A DNA stretch of 64,000 bases from positions 5,766,001 to 5,830,000 of the forward strand of contig JAFEKR010000002.1 in NCBI GenBank assembly GCA_019022495.1. The letters are read 5' to 3'. The notes under the pieces are model-generated. The model saw only the letters and a program-made list of their open reading frames with translations, had not been told where the DNA came from and searched no databases. A program made the translations under genes and the position numbers. This DNA comes from Epichloe hybrida. Taxonomy: Eukaryota; Ascomycota; Sordariomycetes; Hypocreales; Clavicipitaceae. Shown here one piece after another: positions 1 through 11,600 of this stretch (position 1 is the first letter of the stretch; each line of letters begins with the position of its first letter).

Positions 1-139
1 AAGGAAGTTGAGTGATGATGTACGGAGTGATCCGTCGTCCGTTGTGAAAAAGGCACTCGCTCTGGCACGAGGGCGAGATGCAAGAACGGCCGCAGCGAGA
101 TGGGTCTTTCCAAAGTGCAAGCAATCGCCAGCCGTGTGC

Positions 140-172
140 GGTGGTCACCCGGTGGTCACCCGGTGGTCACCC
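140..172. repeat. Three tandem copies of an 11-bp unit
   Basis: The unit ggtggtcaccc occurs three times head to tail with no mismatch. Each unit contains the inverted pair GGTGA/TCACC, so the array could be a multi-site protein target or simply a minisatellite. Confidence 0.8.
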
Positions 173-870
173 GCCAAGCATTTTCTACTACAGATCGTGT
201 GCGGACTAGAGTGTCTGGTTTGGGTGAACAAAGAAACTGGGCCCTGCTGCATCGTGTTGGGGGGAAGGATGGCCCATGGGCGCAGAATTGTATGTATGTA
301 CATCCTAGTTGGATGCAGGGAGGAAGTTCTTGGATCCAACCCCTGCGATGCGATGAACGGCTGATGTGGCGCGGCCCTTGTTGTTTGGCTGAAAGCGAAG
401 GCGGGTGGGGAGGGGGGACGACATGATGCGGACGTTGTTGGTTGGTTTTTGTTCGTTTGCGGGAGAGACAATTGACAGCCAGACGGGCTTCGGGGAAGGG
501 GAGAGAGAGCAAGGTTCGATCGATGATGGCCGTGACGCCAGATGCAAGCCATGGATGTGGATCCTTGAAAATGAGGGGGGTGCGGATATTTCGGCGTACA
601 TTACGGAGTAGAAGATCATCGTGGGGTTGGACGGGGGCAGCATTACATTGTACACATGTAGCGTTGCACTGGCTTATAATAGACAAACGCGCCCTTGTTC
701 CCCGGACTTGGCTTCGGTTCTCGCCCACCTCTTGTCGCGGCTTGTGGTTCATGCGCCAAGACAACAACACCTGACCACGGCGTACCACGGCAGACCACGT
801 ACGTCGAGAGGCTTGGAATTGCATATTCACAAATCAAACCAATTGAGTGTTTTTCCTCTATCCAGTTCAA

Positions 871-892
871 AGAGAGAGAGAGAGAGAGAGAG
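871..892. repeat. (AG)11 microsatellite in the 5' leader
   Basis: Eleven AG dinucleotides end 24 bases before the ATG at 917. Pyrimidine/purine runs of this kind are common in fungal leaders and vary in length between strains. Confidence 0.9.
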
Positions 893-916
893 AATTCACG
901 CCTTGATCGCCTCGTC

Positions 917-2241
917 ATGAAGTGGACTGCACGGCTCTTGGCCCTCGCGGCCCTCGCCGTCCCCATGGCGTTTGCCGACACCGACACCGACACCGACACC
1001 AACACCGACACCAACACCGACAAGACCCCCAAGCCGGACAAGGATGGCAAGTACTGGATCTACGGCGATGGCATCTCGGCCTCCTTCATTGCCTACGGAG
1101 CGTCCGTCTCCAACTTCATTGTCAAGGACCGCTATGGCATCGAGCGCGACATTGTCGCCGGCTTCGACAACGCCTCGTACTACGGCGAGGACAAACAGCA
1201 CCCTCACTTTGGTGGAGTGCCGGGCCGCTATGCCAATCGCATCAAGAACTCCACCTTTGAGATCGACGGCGTAAAGTACAAGATCAAGCCCAACGAGAAC
1301 CCTACCGTGGCAAATCCCGAGGGCGTGAACACCTTGCACGGCGGCCCCGATGGCTGGGACTGGCGCAACTTCACCGTCGTCTCGCACACCAACCACAGCA
1401 TCACATTCTCCTTTGTTGACCCCGATGGAAAGGAGGGCTTCCCCGGAGAAGTCGCCTCCATCATCACGTATGCCCTGAACGGGAGGGACTGGGACCTCCA
1501 GATGGTGGCCGAGGCGACGACCAAGAAGACGCCCATCATGCTGAGCAGCCATACCTACTGGAACCTGGATGGATTCGCCAACAACGAGACGAACCAGATC
1601 TTCAACCACACCTTGCACATGCCGTACGCAGGCATGCGCGTGGGCGTCGACAACATTCTCATCCCGACAGGCGAGCTTCTGCCCAACAAGAACTGGAGCG
1701 TCAATGATTTCTGGAGCAAGCCCAAGCAGATTGGGGCGTCTTGGGGCGACGAGGAATTAAAGGGCAACTGTGGCTTCAATTGCACCGGCTATGGTCAGTA
1801 CTTGCTCCCTCCGAAGTCCCTCAAGAGACATGGAGACGGGGAAGCGGACTTGTTAACGTGCTTTCTCGTATAGACAACTGCTACATCAACAACCGCGGCG
1901 CCCTCGGTCCCTACGACTGGCGCAAGCAGGGGCCCGTCACCACCCTCTCGTCAGACTGGTCCGGCATCCAACTCGACGTGTTCACCAACCAAGACGCCTT
2001 CCAGATGTACTCTTGCAGCGGCCAGAACGGTTCCGTGGCTCTCAAGAAGACCCAGGGCGTCGAGGGCGGCAAGTTCCCCCGTACCATTGCCAGATACGGC
2101 TGTGTCGTGCTCGAGGTCCAGGACTACATTGATGGTGTCAACCATCCCGAGTGGATGAGGAGCAGCAAACAGATTTACGAGCCTGGCGGTGATCCCTACG
2201 TGCTGCAGGCCAAGTACAGATTCAGCTTGAAGGAAAGGTGA
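917..2241 (+). CDS. Secreted aldose 1-epimerase (galactose mutarotase family)
   Basis: The product should interconvert alpha and beta anomers of hexoses, acting outside the cell or in the secretory pathway. Exons are 917-1793 and 1874-2241 with an 80-nt intron (GTCAGT...TAG); the join gives a clean 414-aa frame. Residues 1-20 form a signal peptide ending AFA, followed by an Asp-Thr/Asn-Thr repeat coded by a GACACC-type hexanucleotide (about 977-1020). Family landmarks visible are the GRYANRI segment, LSSHTYWNLDG with the catalytic-type His, PTGELLPN, and the C-terminal QDYIDGVNHPEW. Several N-x-S/T sites fit a secreted glycoprotein. The start was chosen because it alone gives the signal peptide; the frame extends upstream without an ATG of similar merit. 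Substrate cannot be read from sequence. Confidence 0.9.
977..1020 (+). repeat. In-frame hexanucleotide repeat coding Asp-Thr/Asn-Thr
   Basis: About seven GACACC or AACACC units directly follow the signal peptide of the aldose epimerase and code an acidic DT/NT linker. Unit number may differ between strains without breaking the frame. Confidence 0.85.
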
Positions 2242-2670
2242 TGGTGATGACAAGAAGTCGTCTTGGAGATGGGACCCGCGGGGGAGCTGGTAGCATATTG
2301 TAGAGCAAACATCTAGGGAGTTTTTCTCCAACGTATTTTATAACGATGATAAGTATGTTCTGAATGACATGGCAATGGTTGGGGAGAAGATACTGTGCTG
2401 CTGTGTATATTCCCCCAGCATGGCGGCGTGCATTTTAACAAAAAGCAGAAATTGTTGGTGAAAGACAGAAGGAAGGCCCGGTCACCTCTGAGGCTCTGAC
2501 CAATCGTAGAACTGGGGCCATAAAAACTCTCACGACACGCGCAACCTCGGACATGACTCATGAGTTTGATCGACTTCCCTGCATGAACAAGTCATTCGGA
2601 AAAAAATAAATTCCGACGAGAAGTGAAAGAATTCCAACATTCCTCAATATCGAATTGTCTCCCCACCCAG
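2242..2670. other. Intergenic, aldose epimerase to DPH1
   Basis: It holds the 3' end of the first gene and the promoter of DPH1 in the same direction. I see no gene, RNA or strong repeat. Confidence 0.7.
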
Positions 2671-4195
2671 ATGGAGGACGACAGAGCACAAGTCGATCTC
2701 GGCATCGCAGCCGATATTGAAGAGGCCCAGCTCGCTCAGGCTCATGAATCTCAGCAATCCAACGAGCATGCGCCGCATGCACCGCATGCACCCGTGACCA
2801 AACAGCCCAAGAAGCGCTTTGTAGGGAGGAGAGCGGCTGCAGAGGCGGCGGCAAAGAATGGCCCGGCGAGCACAGAGGCGGAAAGTGGTGCTGTTCAAGG
2901 TCGGTTGCTTCTCAGTGGAAAAGTCATTATGTTGAGGGATGTGGGTATCAAGAAGTTGAGGCGGGGGAGACACAAAAAAAAACCAAAAAAAAACCCCAAG
3001 AAAGGTGAACATTTGGCTGACAGATTATCTTGCAGCTTCCAAACCAAGAAGAGCCCCTCGTCTATTGAACAGGGTGCCGGCGGAGATTCTAGAAGATGCC
3101 AACCTCAAGGAGGCCATTGCCATCCTCCCCGCCAACTACAGTTTCGAGATTCCCAAGACGATTCACAGGATCCGCACATCCGGCGCCAAGAAGGTTGCGC
3201 TTCAGATGCCAGAAGGCTTGCTCCTCTTCGCAACCACCATCTCGGATATCCTGACTCAGTTCTGCCCGGGCATCGAGACCCTCATCATGGGGGACGTCAC
3301 GTACGGCGCCTGCTGCATAGATGACTACACGGCTCGGGCACTGGGATGCGATCTGCTCGTCCACTACGCGCACAGCTGTCTCATCCCCGTGGATATCACC
3401 AAGATCAAGACGCTGTATGTCTTTGTCGACATAAGCATCGACACGGCCCACCTCCTTGCCTCGTTGGAGCGCAACTTTGCGTCAGGCAAGACCATTGCCG
3501 TCGTGGGCACGATCCAGTTCAACGCCACCATCCACGGCGTACGCAGCTCTCTCGAAGCAGCTGGTTTCAGCGTCCTGGTGCCGCAGATTGCGCCCCTGAG
3601 TAAGGGAGAGATCCTGGGCTGTACCTCCCCGCGGCTCAAGGAAGACGACGTCGTCGATGTGATCCTGTACCTCGGCGACGGGCGGTTCCACCTCGAGAGC
3701 ATCATGATTCACAACCCTACCATACCGGCGTATAGATATGATCCCTACTCGAGAAAACTTACCCGCGAGACATATGGCCACGATGAGATGCAGTCCCTCC
3801 GACGGAGTGCCATTCACACGGCCAGGACAGCCAAGAGATGGGGCCTTATCCTCGGCTCGTTGGGACGCCAGGGCAATCCGCATACTATGGCGCTCATCGA
3901 GAAGCGTCTCAAAGAGAAGGGCATTCCCTGGCTAAACCTGTTGCTTAGTGAGATCTTCCCTGGCAAGCTAGCCATGATGAATGAGGTCGAGTGTTGGGTG
4001 CAGGTGGCTTGTCCGAGACTGAGCATCGATTGGGGCTATGCATTTTCCAGGCCTCTTCTGACGCCATATGAGGCATTGGTTGCTTTGGGGGTCAAGGAGG
4101 AGTGGGATAAGGGGAGTGTATATCCTATGGATTACTATGGCAAGGAGGGCTTGGGGAGGACGAGCCCTGGAGACAACGGCATGGTGGCAAATTAG
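2671..4195 (+). CDS. DPH1: Diphthamide biosynthesis protein 1 (2-(3-amino-3-carboxypropyl)histidine synthase subunit 1)
   Basis: With DPH2 this radical-SAM-like iron-sulfur enzyme transfers the 3-amino-3-carboxypropyl group of SAM to the target histidine of elongation factor 2, the first step of diphthamide synthesis in the cytosol. Exons are 2671-2899 and 3036-4195; the 136-nt intron (GTCGGT...TTGCAG) is in phase 1 and rebuilds an Ala codon, giving 462 aa, in line with known DPH1 lengths. The three cluster cysteine regions are visible: TYGACCIDD (about residues 165-173), LGCTSPRL, and [10 protein letters not shown]. The first exon codes an Ala/Gln-rich, poorly conserved N-terminus ending in a basic KQPKKRFVG patch, as in fungal orthologs. 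It lies alone, 430 bp behind the aldose epimerase. A GC-AG or non-consensus donor is not needed, though GTCGGT is weaker than usual. Confidence 0.93.
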
Positions 4196-4866
4196 CAAAG
4201 GGATCATGAGAAGAACATGAAGAATAATGACGATGACGATCACTTTCTCCCTTTCCATTGTTTTAAAATAGTGACTGGGAAGGTTAGGGAGTCAAGCCGA
4301 TGCATAGATAGATGGGTTATTCTACCACAAGGACTGAGATCTGGAAACTAATTGCCATGGAAGGAAGGGATACTTTTACAGCATTAGTGAACCATATGGT
4401 CCGAAAATTCGCGCAGCTGGCCTGCCGCACTTGACCTTGACAGAATCACGGACCTGAGCAAGCCGGGCTGTGATTTTCGTCCAAGAACTTTTTTTTTAAA
4501 AGAAAAAAAAACCCGTATACCCTGAGATCTTGCCACTCCCCCGAGGTCGCAGAAGAGGAGGAGACACTCCCGAGGCTGGATGCCATGCTGATAGTGGCAT
4601 TTCTTTTCATATCGGAAGCTCCAGATGAAAAAAAAAAAAAAAAAAAAAATCTTTGTGGCCCGAGTGTGAACACGGTCGAGGGACTCGCAACGTCTTTCCA
4701 AATGCGGTGCCTACAGCTGCCATGACCGTATACATGTTCAAGAAGCAAGATGGCCTAACAGGATTAAAAACAAAACATAACGCCATCTTCTTATTTCAAA
4801 GCAACCCATGAAAGACATCTTAGTTCGGAACAGGGGAAGAACAACAAACAACCCCATCATAAGGCT
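4196..4866. other. Convergent intergenic region, DPH1 / CTF8
   Basis: This 670-bp stretch takes the 3' ends of DPH1 (+) and CTF8 (-). It holds an A run of about 22 bases near 4628-4650 and a T/A-rich inverted stretch near 4490-4510 that could aid termination in both directions. No gene seen. Confidence 0.7.
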
Positions 4867-5313
4867 CTATACAGCAGCCGCTGCCCCCACCGGCTCAGGC
4901 CTGTTCGAAAATAGAATTTTCCACTTGACTATCTCGACGACGTCAAGATTCTCCCCTTCTTCCATGTACGTGCCCGACGAGTTCTCGAGCATTCTGCTGT
5001 CCCTCCTTCGAATGATGGCAATCGCCCTCGGCAGCTTCTTCACCTCCCCTGTCAGGCGCTGATGCTGGCCGACGTGCATGTGGACGCGCTTCATCCACGC
5101 GGAGCCCTCTGCTTCGGGGACGTGGTCTGGGAAATCGATCTGGCCGATTTCGATGGTGTCTTTGAGGGGTTGGCCGGACGGGTCGAGGGGCAGGTTGATC
5201 TCTCCCTGTAGTTCGAGGAGGGCGAGGCCAGAGGGCGTCTGGATCAGTTGCGGCAGGGGATTTGATATTGGGGTGGATGGTTTTCGGGGCGGGTGAAGCT
5301 TTGCTGACGACAT
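4867..5313 (-). CDS. CTF8: Chromosome transmission fidelity protein 8 (Ctf18-RFC subunit)
   Basis: Ctf8 joins Dcc1 and Ctf18 in the alternative clamp loader that loads or unloads PCNA and supports sister-chromatid cohesion in the nucleus. The intronless frame codes 148 aa, a normal length. The conserved Ctf8 core is seen in order: LALLELQGEI, the acidic IEIGQIDFPDH region, the VGQHQRLTGEVKKL segment, and the C-terminal VVEIVKWKILFSNRPEPV. The frame starts at the only suitable ATG. It is divergent from RPS6, with 752 bp between start codons. Family assignment rests on the combined motifs rather than on one catalytic residue. Confidence 0.88.
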   Translation of the reverse strand: MSSAKLHPPRKPSTPISNPLPQLIQTPSGLALLELQGEINLPLDPSGQPLKDTIEIGQIDFPDHVPEAEGSAWMKRVHMHVGQHQRLTGEVKKLPRAIAIIRRRDSRMLENSSGTYMEEGENLDVVEIVKWKILFSNRPEPVGAAAAV

Positions 5314-5439
5314 GTCTGGGTGGGATGACGTGAGAGTGTATTTGTAGGTATGATGGATCTTATGCTTGGCCGTCGTAAATCATGAGGTTGCGTGGAGGTG
5401 TGGAAATTTAAACACGAATGTCTCTATGGAGATATGACG

Positions 5440-5476
<37 letters not shown>

Positions 5477-6065
5477 GGAGAGTGGAAGAGGAACACAGTT
5501 TGATAAATCTTGTCAACGAGGCCCAAAGCTGTGTCGCGTCTGTCGTCGTGTAAGTGCCGAGGCGGATATTTGGACGTGAATCTGAATGAAGTGGGGGGAA
5601 GTTAGCTGTCTGGTTGCACCTGCCTACACGTATATCACTGATAGGTAAGATGCCATGACCTCTGTAAGCAGCAGGAAAGGACTTCAAGAGTTTATCGTAA
5701 TATGGGAATGGGAATTTCTGAGAATGTACTTTTGAATTGGCCTCTCCGCGGTATCGAACGGTCGGTTCCAGAGAACATCCAAGGTGGCGTGCAAATTCCC
5801 TGGATCATCCTTTTTGTGGCTGGTGCTATGTGGCTCAGCGGGAAAACCCACAGCAGACGAGGATTGCCCTGCCACGTCTAATTATGATTGGCCACAATCA
5901 CTTTTTCGATGACCCAGAGAGAGGGAGCCCTAGCGGCACACATTTTCCACTTTCCACGATTTTGCCCATTTTTCTGGTGAAACCTCTTTCTGGACTTCCA
6001 ATCCATCCGTCACCAATTTCACACCTGCCAGGTCAAGTCAACTTGCACCATCACACACTGGCAAG
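5314..6065. other. Divergent promoter region, CTF8 / RPS6
   Basis: It holds the 5' flanks of both genes and a GACA tetranucleotide repeat at about 5440-5475. No coding region supported. Confidence 0.7.
5440..5475. repeat. (GACA)n tetranucleotide repeat
   Basis: About eight uninterrupted ACAG/GACA units sit in the CTF8 upstream region. No function is visible; length is likely polymorphic. Confidence 0.9.
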
Positions 6066-7661
6066 ATGAAGGTACGAATCTGCCCTTTTTTTTCACGATT
6101 ACAACCGACGCGAGAACCACTTGATGCTTTGGAACGAGTGAAGATTGTCCGACGTTCTTGAGGGTGGAATTCCTAGCCCAATTACTGCACTGCTTTCCAG
6201 CTCGTCCTAGAGTATCTCGTGTACCGATCGTGAAGTATCTACAAACTTGGGGGGGCTTAAAGTTTTTTACTAACTGGTCTCTGTCTACAGTTGAACATCT
6301 CTTACCCTGCCAATGGCAGCCAAAAGCTCATCGAGATTGAGGATGAGCGCAAGCTCGCTGTCTTCATGGAGAAGCGTGTACGTCAAAAACGTCCCCGAAT
6401 CCTATTGTATTGTGTCTGCAGAAATAGCACCCGCCTGGACATGATTCAAACTCGATAACCGTCCCTTCTCTTCAGCGCTGGAGAGTACTCTCTTAAGACG
6501 TCGAGCGAAACGACATGGCATTCGGTGTTGTCTCTGCAGCATATCTTCGTTTCAATCGATGGTGTACAAAAGGAGACTAACATGGCAATAACTTAGATGG
6601 GCGCCGAAGTCGCCGGTGACTCTGTTGGTGAAGAGTTCAAGGGTTACATTTTCCGCATCACCGGAGGAAACGACAAGCAGGGTTTTCCTATGAAGCAGGG
6701 AGTCATGTCCCCTGGACGTGTCCGCCTCCTGCTCTCCGACGGCCACTCATGCTACCGCCCCCGCCGCACTTGTGAGCGCAAACGCAAGTCTGTCCGTGGC
6801 TGCATCGTCGGCATGGACCTGTCCGTCCTAGCCCTTAGCATCGTCAAGCAGGGAGACGCTGAGATCCCCGGCCTGACCGATGTCGTCCACCCTAAGCGCC
6901 TGGGTCCCAAGCGTGCCACCAAGATCCGCAAGTTCTTCGGCCTCACCAAGGATGACGATGTATGTTACACCTCCTTCAATCCATACTCGATCATCGCCTA
7001 TTCGGAGCTGCGGCGTTGGCCAGAGCAGTCCGGATAGAGAGTGAGATGGACCCGAGGGGAAAGAGGCCTCGACATCTCCGAGTCAAAAGCGAGATTTGGA
7101 AAAGGGTGTGTTCTCAGGGGAAACTATCTCTTCCTCTCGTGATCTTGTTCACGCAAGACGCGAAACAAGTTTAACGTCCTGATCCATCTTCTCGCTGCTC
7201 GACAAGTTTTTCTGTCCTCTTCCCCCCCGGGGACACGACAAGTTCAATCAACCGATATTCCAAAAAAAAAGGGAAGTCATACTAATTACGATGCTTCCGG
7301 ATGAAATAGGTCCGCAAGTTCGTTATCCGCCGCGAGGTCCAGCCCAAGGGTGAGGGCAAGAAGCCTTACACCAAGGCCCCCAAGATCCAGAGACTGGTCA
7401 CCCCCCAGCGTCTCCAGCACAAGCGTCACCGTGCTGCTCTCAAGCGCCGCCAGACCGAGAAGGTCAAGGACGAGGCCGTAAGTTGTTCTCCGAAACAGTC
7501 AAGCAGCAACAGCTACTCATTTAATCGCTACCAATCACACTAACATGTGCATTTCCCATCAGAACGAGTACGCCCAGATCCTTGCCAAGCGTGTTGCCGA
7601 GGTCAAGGCCCACAAGGCCAATGTCCGCAAGCGTCGCGCTTCCTCCATGCACAACAAGTAA
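6066..7661 (+). CDS. RPS6: 40S ribosomal protein S6 (eS6)
   Basis: eS6 is a structural protein of the small ribosomal subunit and a target of the TOR/S6 kinase pathway. Five exons: 6066-6071, 6291-6377, 6597-6959, 7310-7477 and 7563-7661, all joined in phase 0 to give 240 aa. The first coding exon is only ATGAAG, and its intron has a TACTAAC branch site and CTACAG acceptor. The order [58 protein letters not shown], and the basic tail is that of eS6. The C-terminal [11 protein letters not shown] matches the RRASS phosphorylation sites of the fungal protein. Introns are 219, 219, 350 and 85 nt, so introns outweigh exons. I chose the model because every join is in phase and restores the conserved protein. 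Confidence 0.97.
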
Positions 7662-8676
7662 ACTAGTCTCTGGCGTTATCTATTTACAATTAACTCGAAA
7701 CAAAAAGTGGAAAGTCATACCTTGATCCTGCGGGTCTGCATTGCATGCGTTTAAAAGAGGAGTGAGGATTTATAAATGATCTTGAGGACAAAGGGGCTCC
7801 TTGGGGAAATTTCCAAATTGAGGGAAACGGAGACCTTTCTTTTGCTCTATTCCCATGTCACGGATGTATTAGAGAGCCTTTTGCGGAATACCAGAATGCA
7901 TTCATGACGCCCCTCCTTCCAACATCCCTTTTTGCATCTGTCTCCCCGTCGTGACATGAAATTACGTTTTGTAAAGGACAAGCTCGTAGACAGTGTCAGA
8001 ACGCTGCATCAGGAGAGTATGTCTGTCTCTTTCTTTGGAATATAGTAGCTCTGAGGTCATTGACCAACTCATTGACGACGATAAAGGTGCCTGCCAGGAC
8101 GCGCGTGAGTGCATGTTCTTTGGAAAGCTAAATTGGCGTTCGTGGACTAACTTAAGTTGAAACAGCTCACACACAGTGCAGGTAGCATGCAAGAAAGCAC
8201 CACAAACACCACATGCCATAAAATTTCAGGAGCAACCTATTTTATTCTCTAAGCGTCATGTTCCTAGTCCTACACCTAAAACGATTGCATTTGTCTCTTC
8301 TCTCAAACATGCCCGACTCCCGTAACTCACCAAGAGCGGAAGACCTGCACGCCTCCCTATCTCGGGTCGTCCAGACCGTCTGTTAAATAACTATCTCCCA
8401 TAAGATGGACGGAATTGGTACATGTGAATTGTAAGAGGTGCTGCTGACCAGCAACTCATGAAATGATGTAAACATTCCAAGAAACGAAGAGAGATGCAGA
8501 GATTGAAACCCATAAGTACGGCGGCCAACGATCCTGGAAAAGATCGTGTCGGCCAACGATTAACACGGTCAACACCAAGGCGCCGTGGTGAAGCCTACCC
8601 TTCCTCCTGTCCAAATGCGCTATGCTTCGATTTTCATGCAACCCCGCGGCGTCGCGTCGGTCAACATGCGTATTGT
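7662..8676. other. Convergent intergenic region, RPS6 / TOM1
   Basis: One kilobase between two 3' ends. An 85-codon frame on the minus strand (7962-8219) has no recognisable content. Nothing else supported; it probably consists of 3' untranslated regions and spacer. Confidence 0.6.
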
Positions 8677-11600
8677 CTACGCAAATCCGAAGTACTCGCT
8701 GCCCTGTGTAATAGCTTTAAGAATCTGGGCTCGGAGTATATCATAGCTTTCATACTCTGGAACATCAAGTTCTGCCAAATATGGTTAGACATGTACATTT
8801 CGCCCATGTATCCTCTTGAATGAAACTTAACAATGACAACTTACGATTGAAGCAAGTGTGAGAAGATGGCAAGCGACCCTTGTCACCATAGTCTCGGTGA
8901 ATGTTGAAGCGGCTGATTCCATTCATACCCTCCAGTTCCTTGAAGCCGTTGAGGGGTACCTTACTGGTACCCGTGACGAACTGAAGCAGCTTGGCTCGCT
9001 CTTCCTTGTCGAAGGACCTGACCGCTCGCCAGAACCATTGGATTTGCTGCGACGATGGTGTATAGTTCTGGTATTCGGTGTTGCTCTTCCAATCGTCAAC
9101 ATCAATGTCAGGTAGACCAGATATCAGCAGCTCAAGCTCCTGTTCGTTAAAAATGGAGATTAACTCGGCCGGAATGATTTCATGGAAGCCTTTCTTTATG
9201 ATTAGTATATTTGTGTGTGAAGTTTAACAAGTTTTCACAAGGGGCGAGCATGAACAATAGTGTAGACTCACCCTTCAGAAAGCTTTCCATCTGGTCTTTT
9301 ACTGACGAAAGCAGTTTGTGTTCCACAACTAAACGGACATATTCGTGTTTGTTCTCCTCAGTGACAGCAATGTCTCTTCCATTGGCAATCATATCAACGA
9401 CATTGGTCACACCGAATTCATCGTCTTCAACGGAAAAGGTCTCAGTAATGATGTCTGTGATGTCGTTGTCCAACATCCAGCAAAGAGATTTGTAATAATC
9501 CGGATCGAATGACTCCATGTCCTTGACAGATACGGACTTGCCCAAGATTCGCTTGTAGACAGCGCGGCTGAAGAAGCAGTCAAGGAGACGACCCTCGTAC
9601 AAGGCCTTTCCGATAATTCGCCCGATAAACTTGAAGAATAGCAAGTGCTCGGGGTTCACTGCGCTGAGCTTGTGGGGGTGGAAGGTAGTCCGATCTGAGG
9701 AAACCGGAGTGAAGAGAACATAATTTGGGTCAAACATCTGGCGAGCGAGCACTTGGAACCACTCGCGAGTAACACCACCAGCATCGACACCTTCCTCGCC
9801 GTGAAATCGAATATTGAGCTTACCGAATTTCATTTCGTCGCCGGATTTGAAGTATAGTGACCGAAACGAATCGTGGAAGACGTTTTCACGGCGAACCGAT
9901 AGTTGCAGAGGAGGATGTGACGGGCGGCCATTTTGGCCATTGCGAGAGTGGACGCTGCGATTGAAGTAGTTGCGCTTGTTGTCAAATTCCAAAACCTTCG
10001 GATTCTTGACCAGCAGGGCAAATGTCCCTGACATAAGCTTTGGGTTATTCCGGACCAGTTCGTTGAGAATGCGACGATGATCTTCAGTAAATGTGAAGAA
10101 CAGGCTGGCAGTCCGAGCTTCCGGCGGAGGGCTCGAGATGACCAATTCTTTGTTCGTCTGGCTTTGGGAAAGATCATCACCTGCAGTAGTGTTCTTGCAA
10201 ACGACCATGAGAGATTCAATAAGTGGAAGTAGAATTGTGGCGACGTTAAGCATATTTTCCCGCTCGCGAATAGCTTTGAGACAAGCACTTAGCTTATCCC
10301 ACATAGCAGCAAAGGTGGAATTGTGGTACAATGAAGTGACGAGATGCTGCTTGTCGTTTTGTCTAGTTTGGTTGCTGTCTCCGTCTCCGTCTCCGTCTCC
10401 GTCACCGCTCTTCTTTCGTCCATCAAAGAGATGGTCAAGAGCCGTGAGAACTCGTAAAAGTTTGTTCTGTTCGGACGCTCCAGGAGAGAACTTGGATAGC
10501 GCGACGCCCTGGATCTCAGTTCCAGATGTAGCTGACTCGATGTGAGGCAAAAGGTCGTCGAGGTCTGAAACAATGTTTTCGCTCAGGAGGCGAGCTTGAT
10601 TCACAAGCTCTTGTCCAAACACAGCCTTGGCACCCGGTATGGCAGACAAGTTTTTGATGGTCGAAATGGTGTTCTGGAATGTCTTGGAGCTGCATTCTCT
10701 GGCAACGAAAATTTTGACAACCAATGTCAGATTTTGAGGTGGAACGAATGGTGGCTGCAGCTGTTTGGGCTTCTTGGGGACAGAATCCTTTTTATCCTTG
10801 ACGAGCTCTCCTTCGGCAGCATTCTCCAATGTCGCATGTGTTTGTTCGGTAGAGGCATCAGCTGGAGCACTACCACTGGCTTGCTCGGTAACATTCGACT
10901 GTTCCCCTCCAAGTGAAGCAGGGTTTGGCTTGTCCTTCTCCGTGATGGCCTTTGAGTCTTTACGTTTGCGCTCAAGATTCAACAGTGGCAATGTGACGCG
11001 GTTGAGTAAGTCGGCGAGATGTGTCATGACAACAGGACTCTCAGTTACCACTTCGCGGTCCAGAAGTGTTAACAAAGAGTTGATGGCATATTTGTGTGCC
11101 TTGGAGTCCTTCATCTTGCCTTTTCGATTCAATGCTCTCTTCAAAGTGGAACCAACCACTTCATGCTCTGTCAAGAACAACCAGGGAATATGATGACTTC
11201 TCGTGCACAGATCTACGAGAAGATCCAAACATTGCTGGACAATTAATAACGGAGAGGTCTCGGAGTTGGTCTGTTGAACATGCGCGCTTATAGATCCCAA
11301 ATTAGTCAGGGATTTCTTAACGCCCTGAGGTGTTTTTGGCTCATTTTCACGTTCTTTATGCTTTCGAGCTTTAATGGAAAGATGCCCAAAGCTACGCTCG
11401 ACTGCGTTCATATCCAGGCTTCCCTCCTGCAGAATCTGCAGAATAGTGCTGATGACCTCAAGTCGATTTTGGCGATTCTCACAAACGTCAGCAAAGACGC
11501 TGAATAGGTAGCTTCGGATAGAGCCATGATGGGCAATGAACATTAACCGCACAAGAGTTGCAACCCCAGACTTGTCAAGCATCTGCACAACGGTTCGCCG

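Larger units (their letters stand above)
1..916. other. Intergenic, upstream of the aldose epimerase gene
   Basis: I see no convincing coding region here; the open frames are short, overlap on both strands and resemble no family I know. The stretch holds a three-copy 11-bp tandem repeat (140-172), a TACGGAGTA motif (602-610), a TATAATAG sequence at about 675-682 that could serve the gene at 917, and a GA dinucleotide run (871-892) just before the start codon. The 3' end of a gene lying left of the window cannot be excluded. Confidence 0.6.

Noticed and set aside
1..430. Overlapping frames of about 110 codons at the left edge
   Set aside because: They run in several frames, use non-ATG starts in part and span a tandem repeat; no family recognised.
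7962..8219. 85-codon minus-strand frame with Cys-rich start
   Set aside because: Too short, no recognisable zinc pattern, and between two 3' ends.
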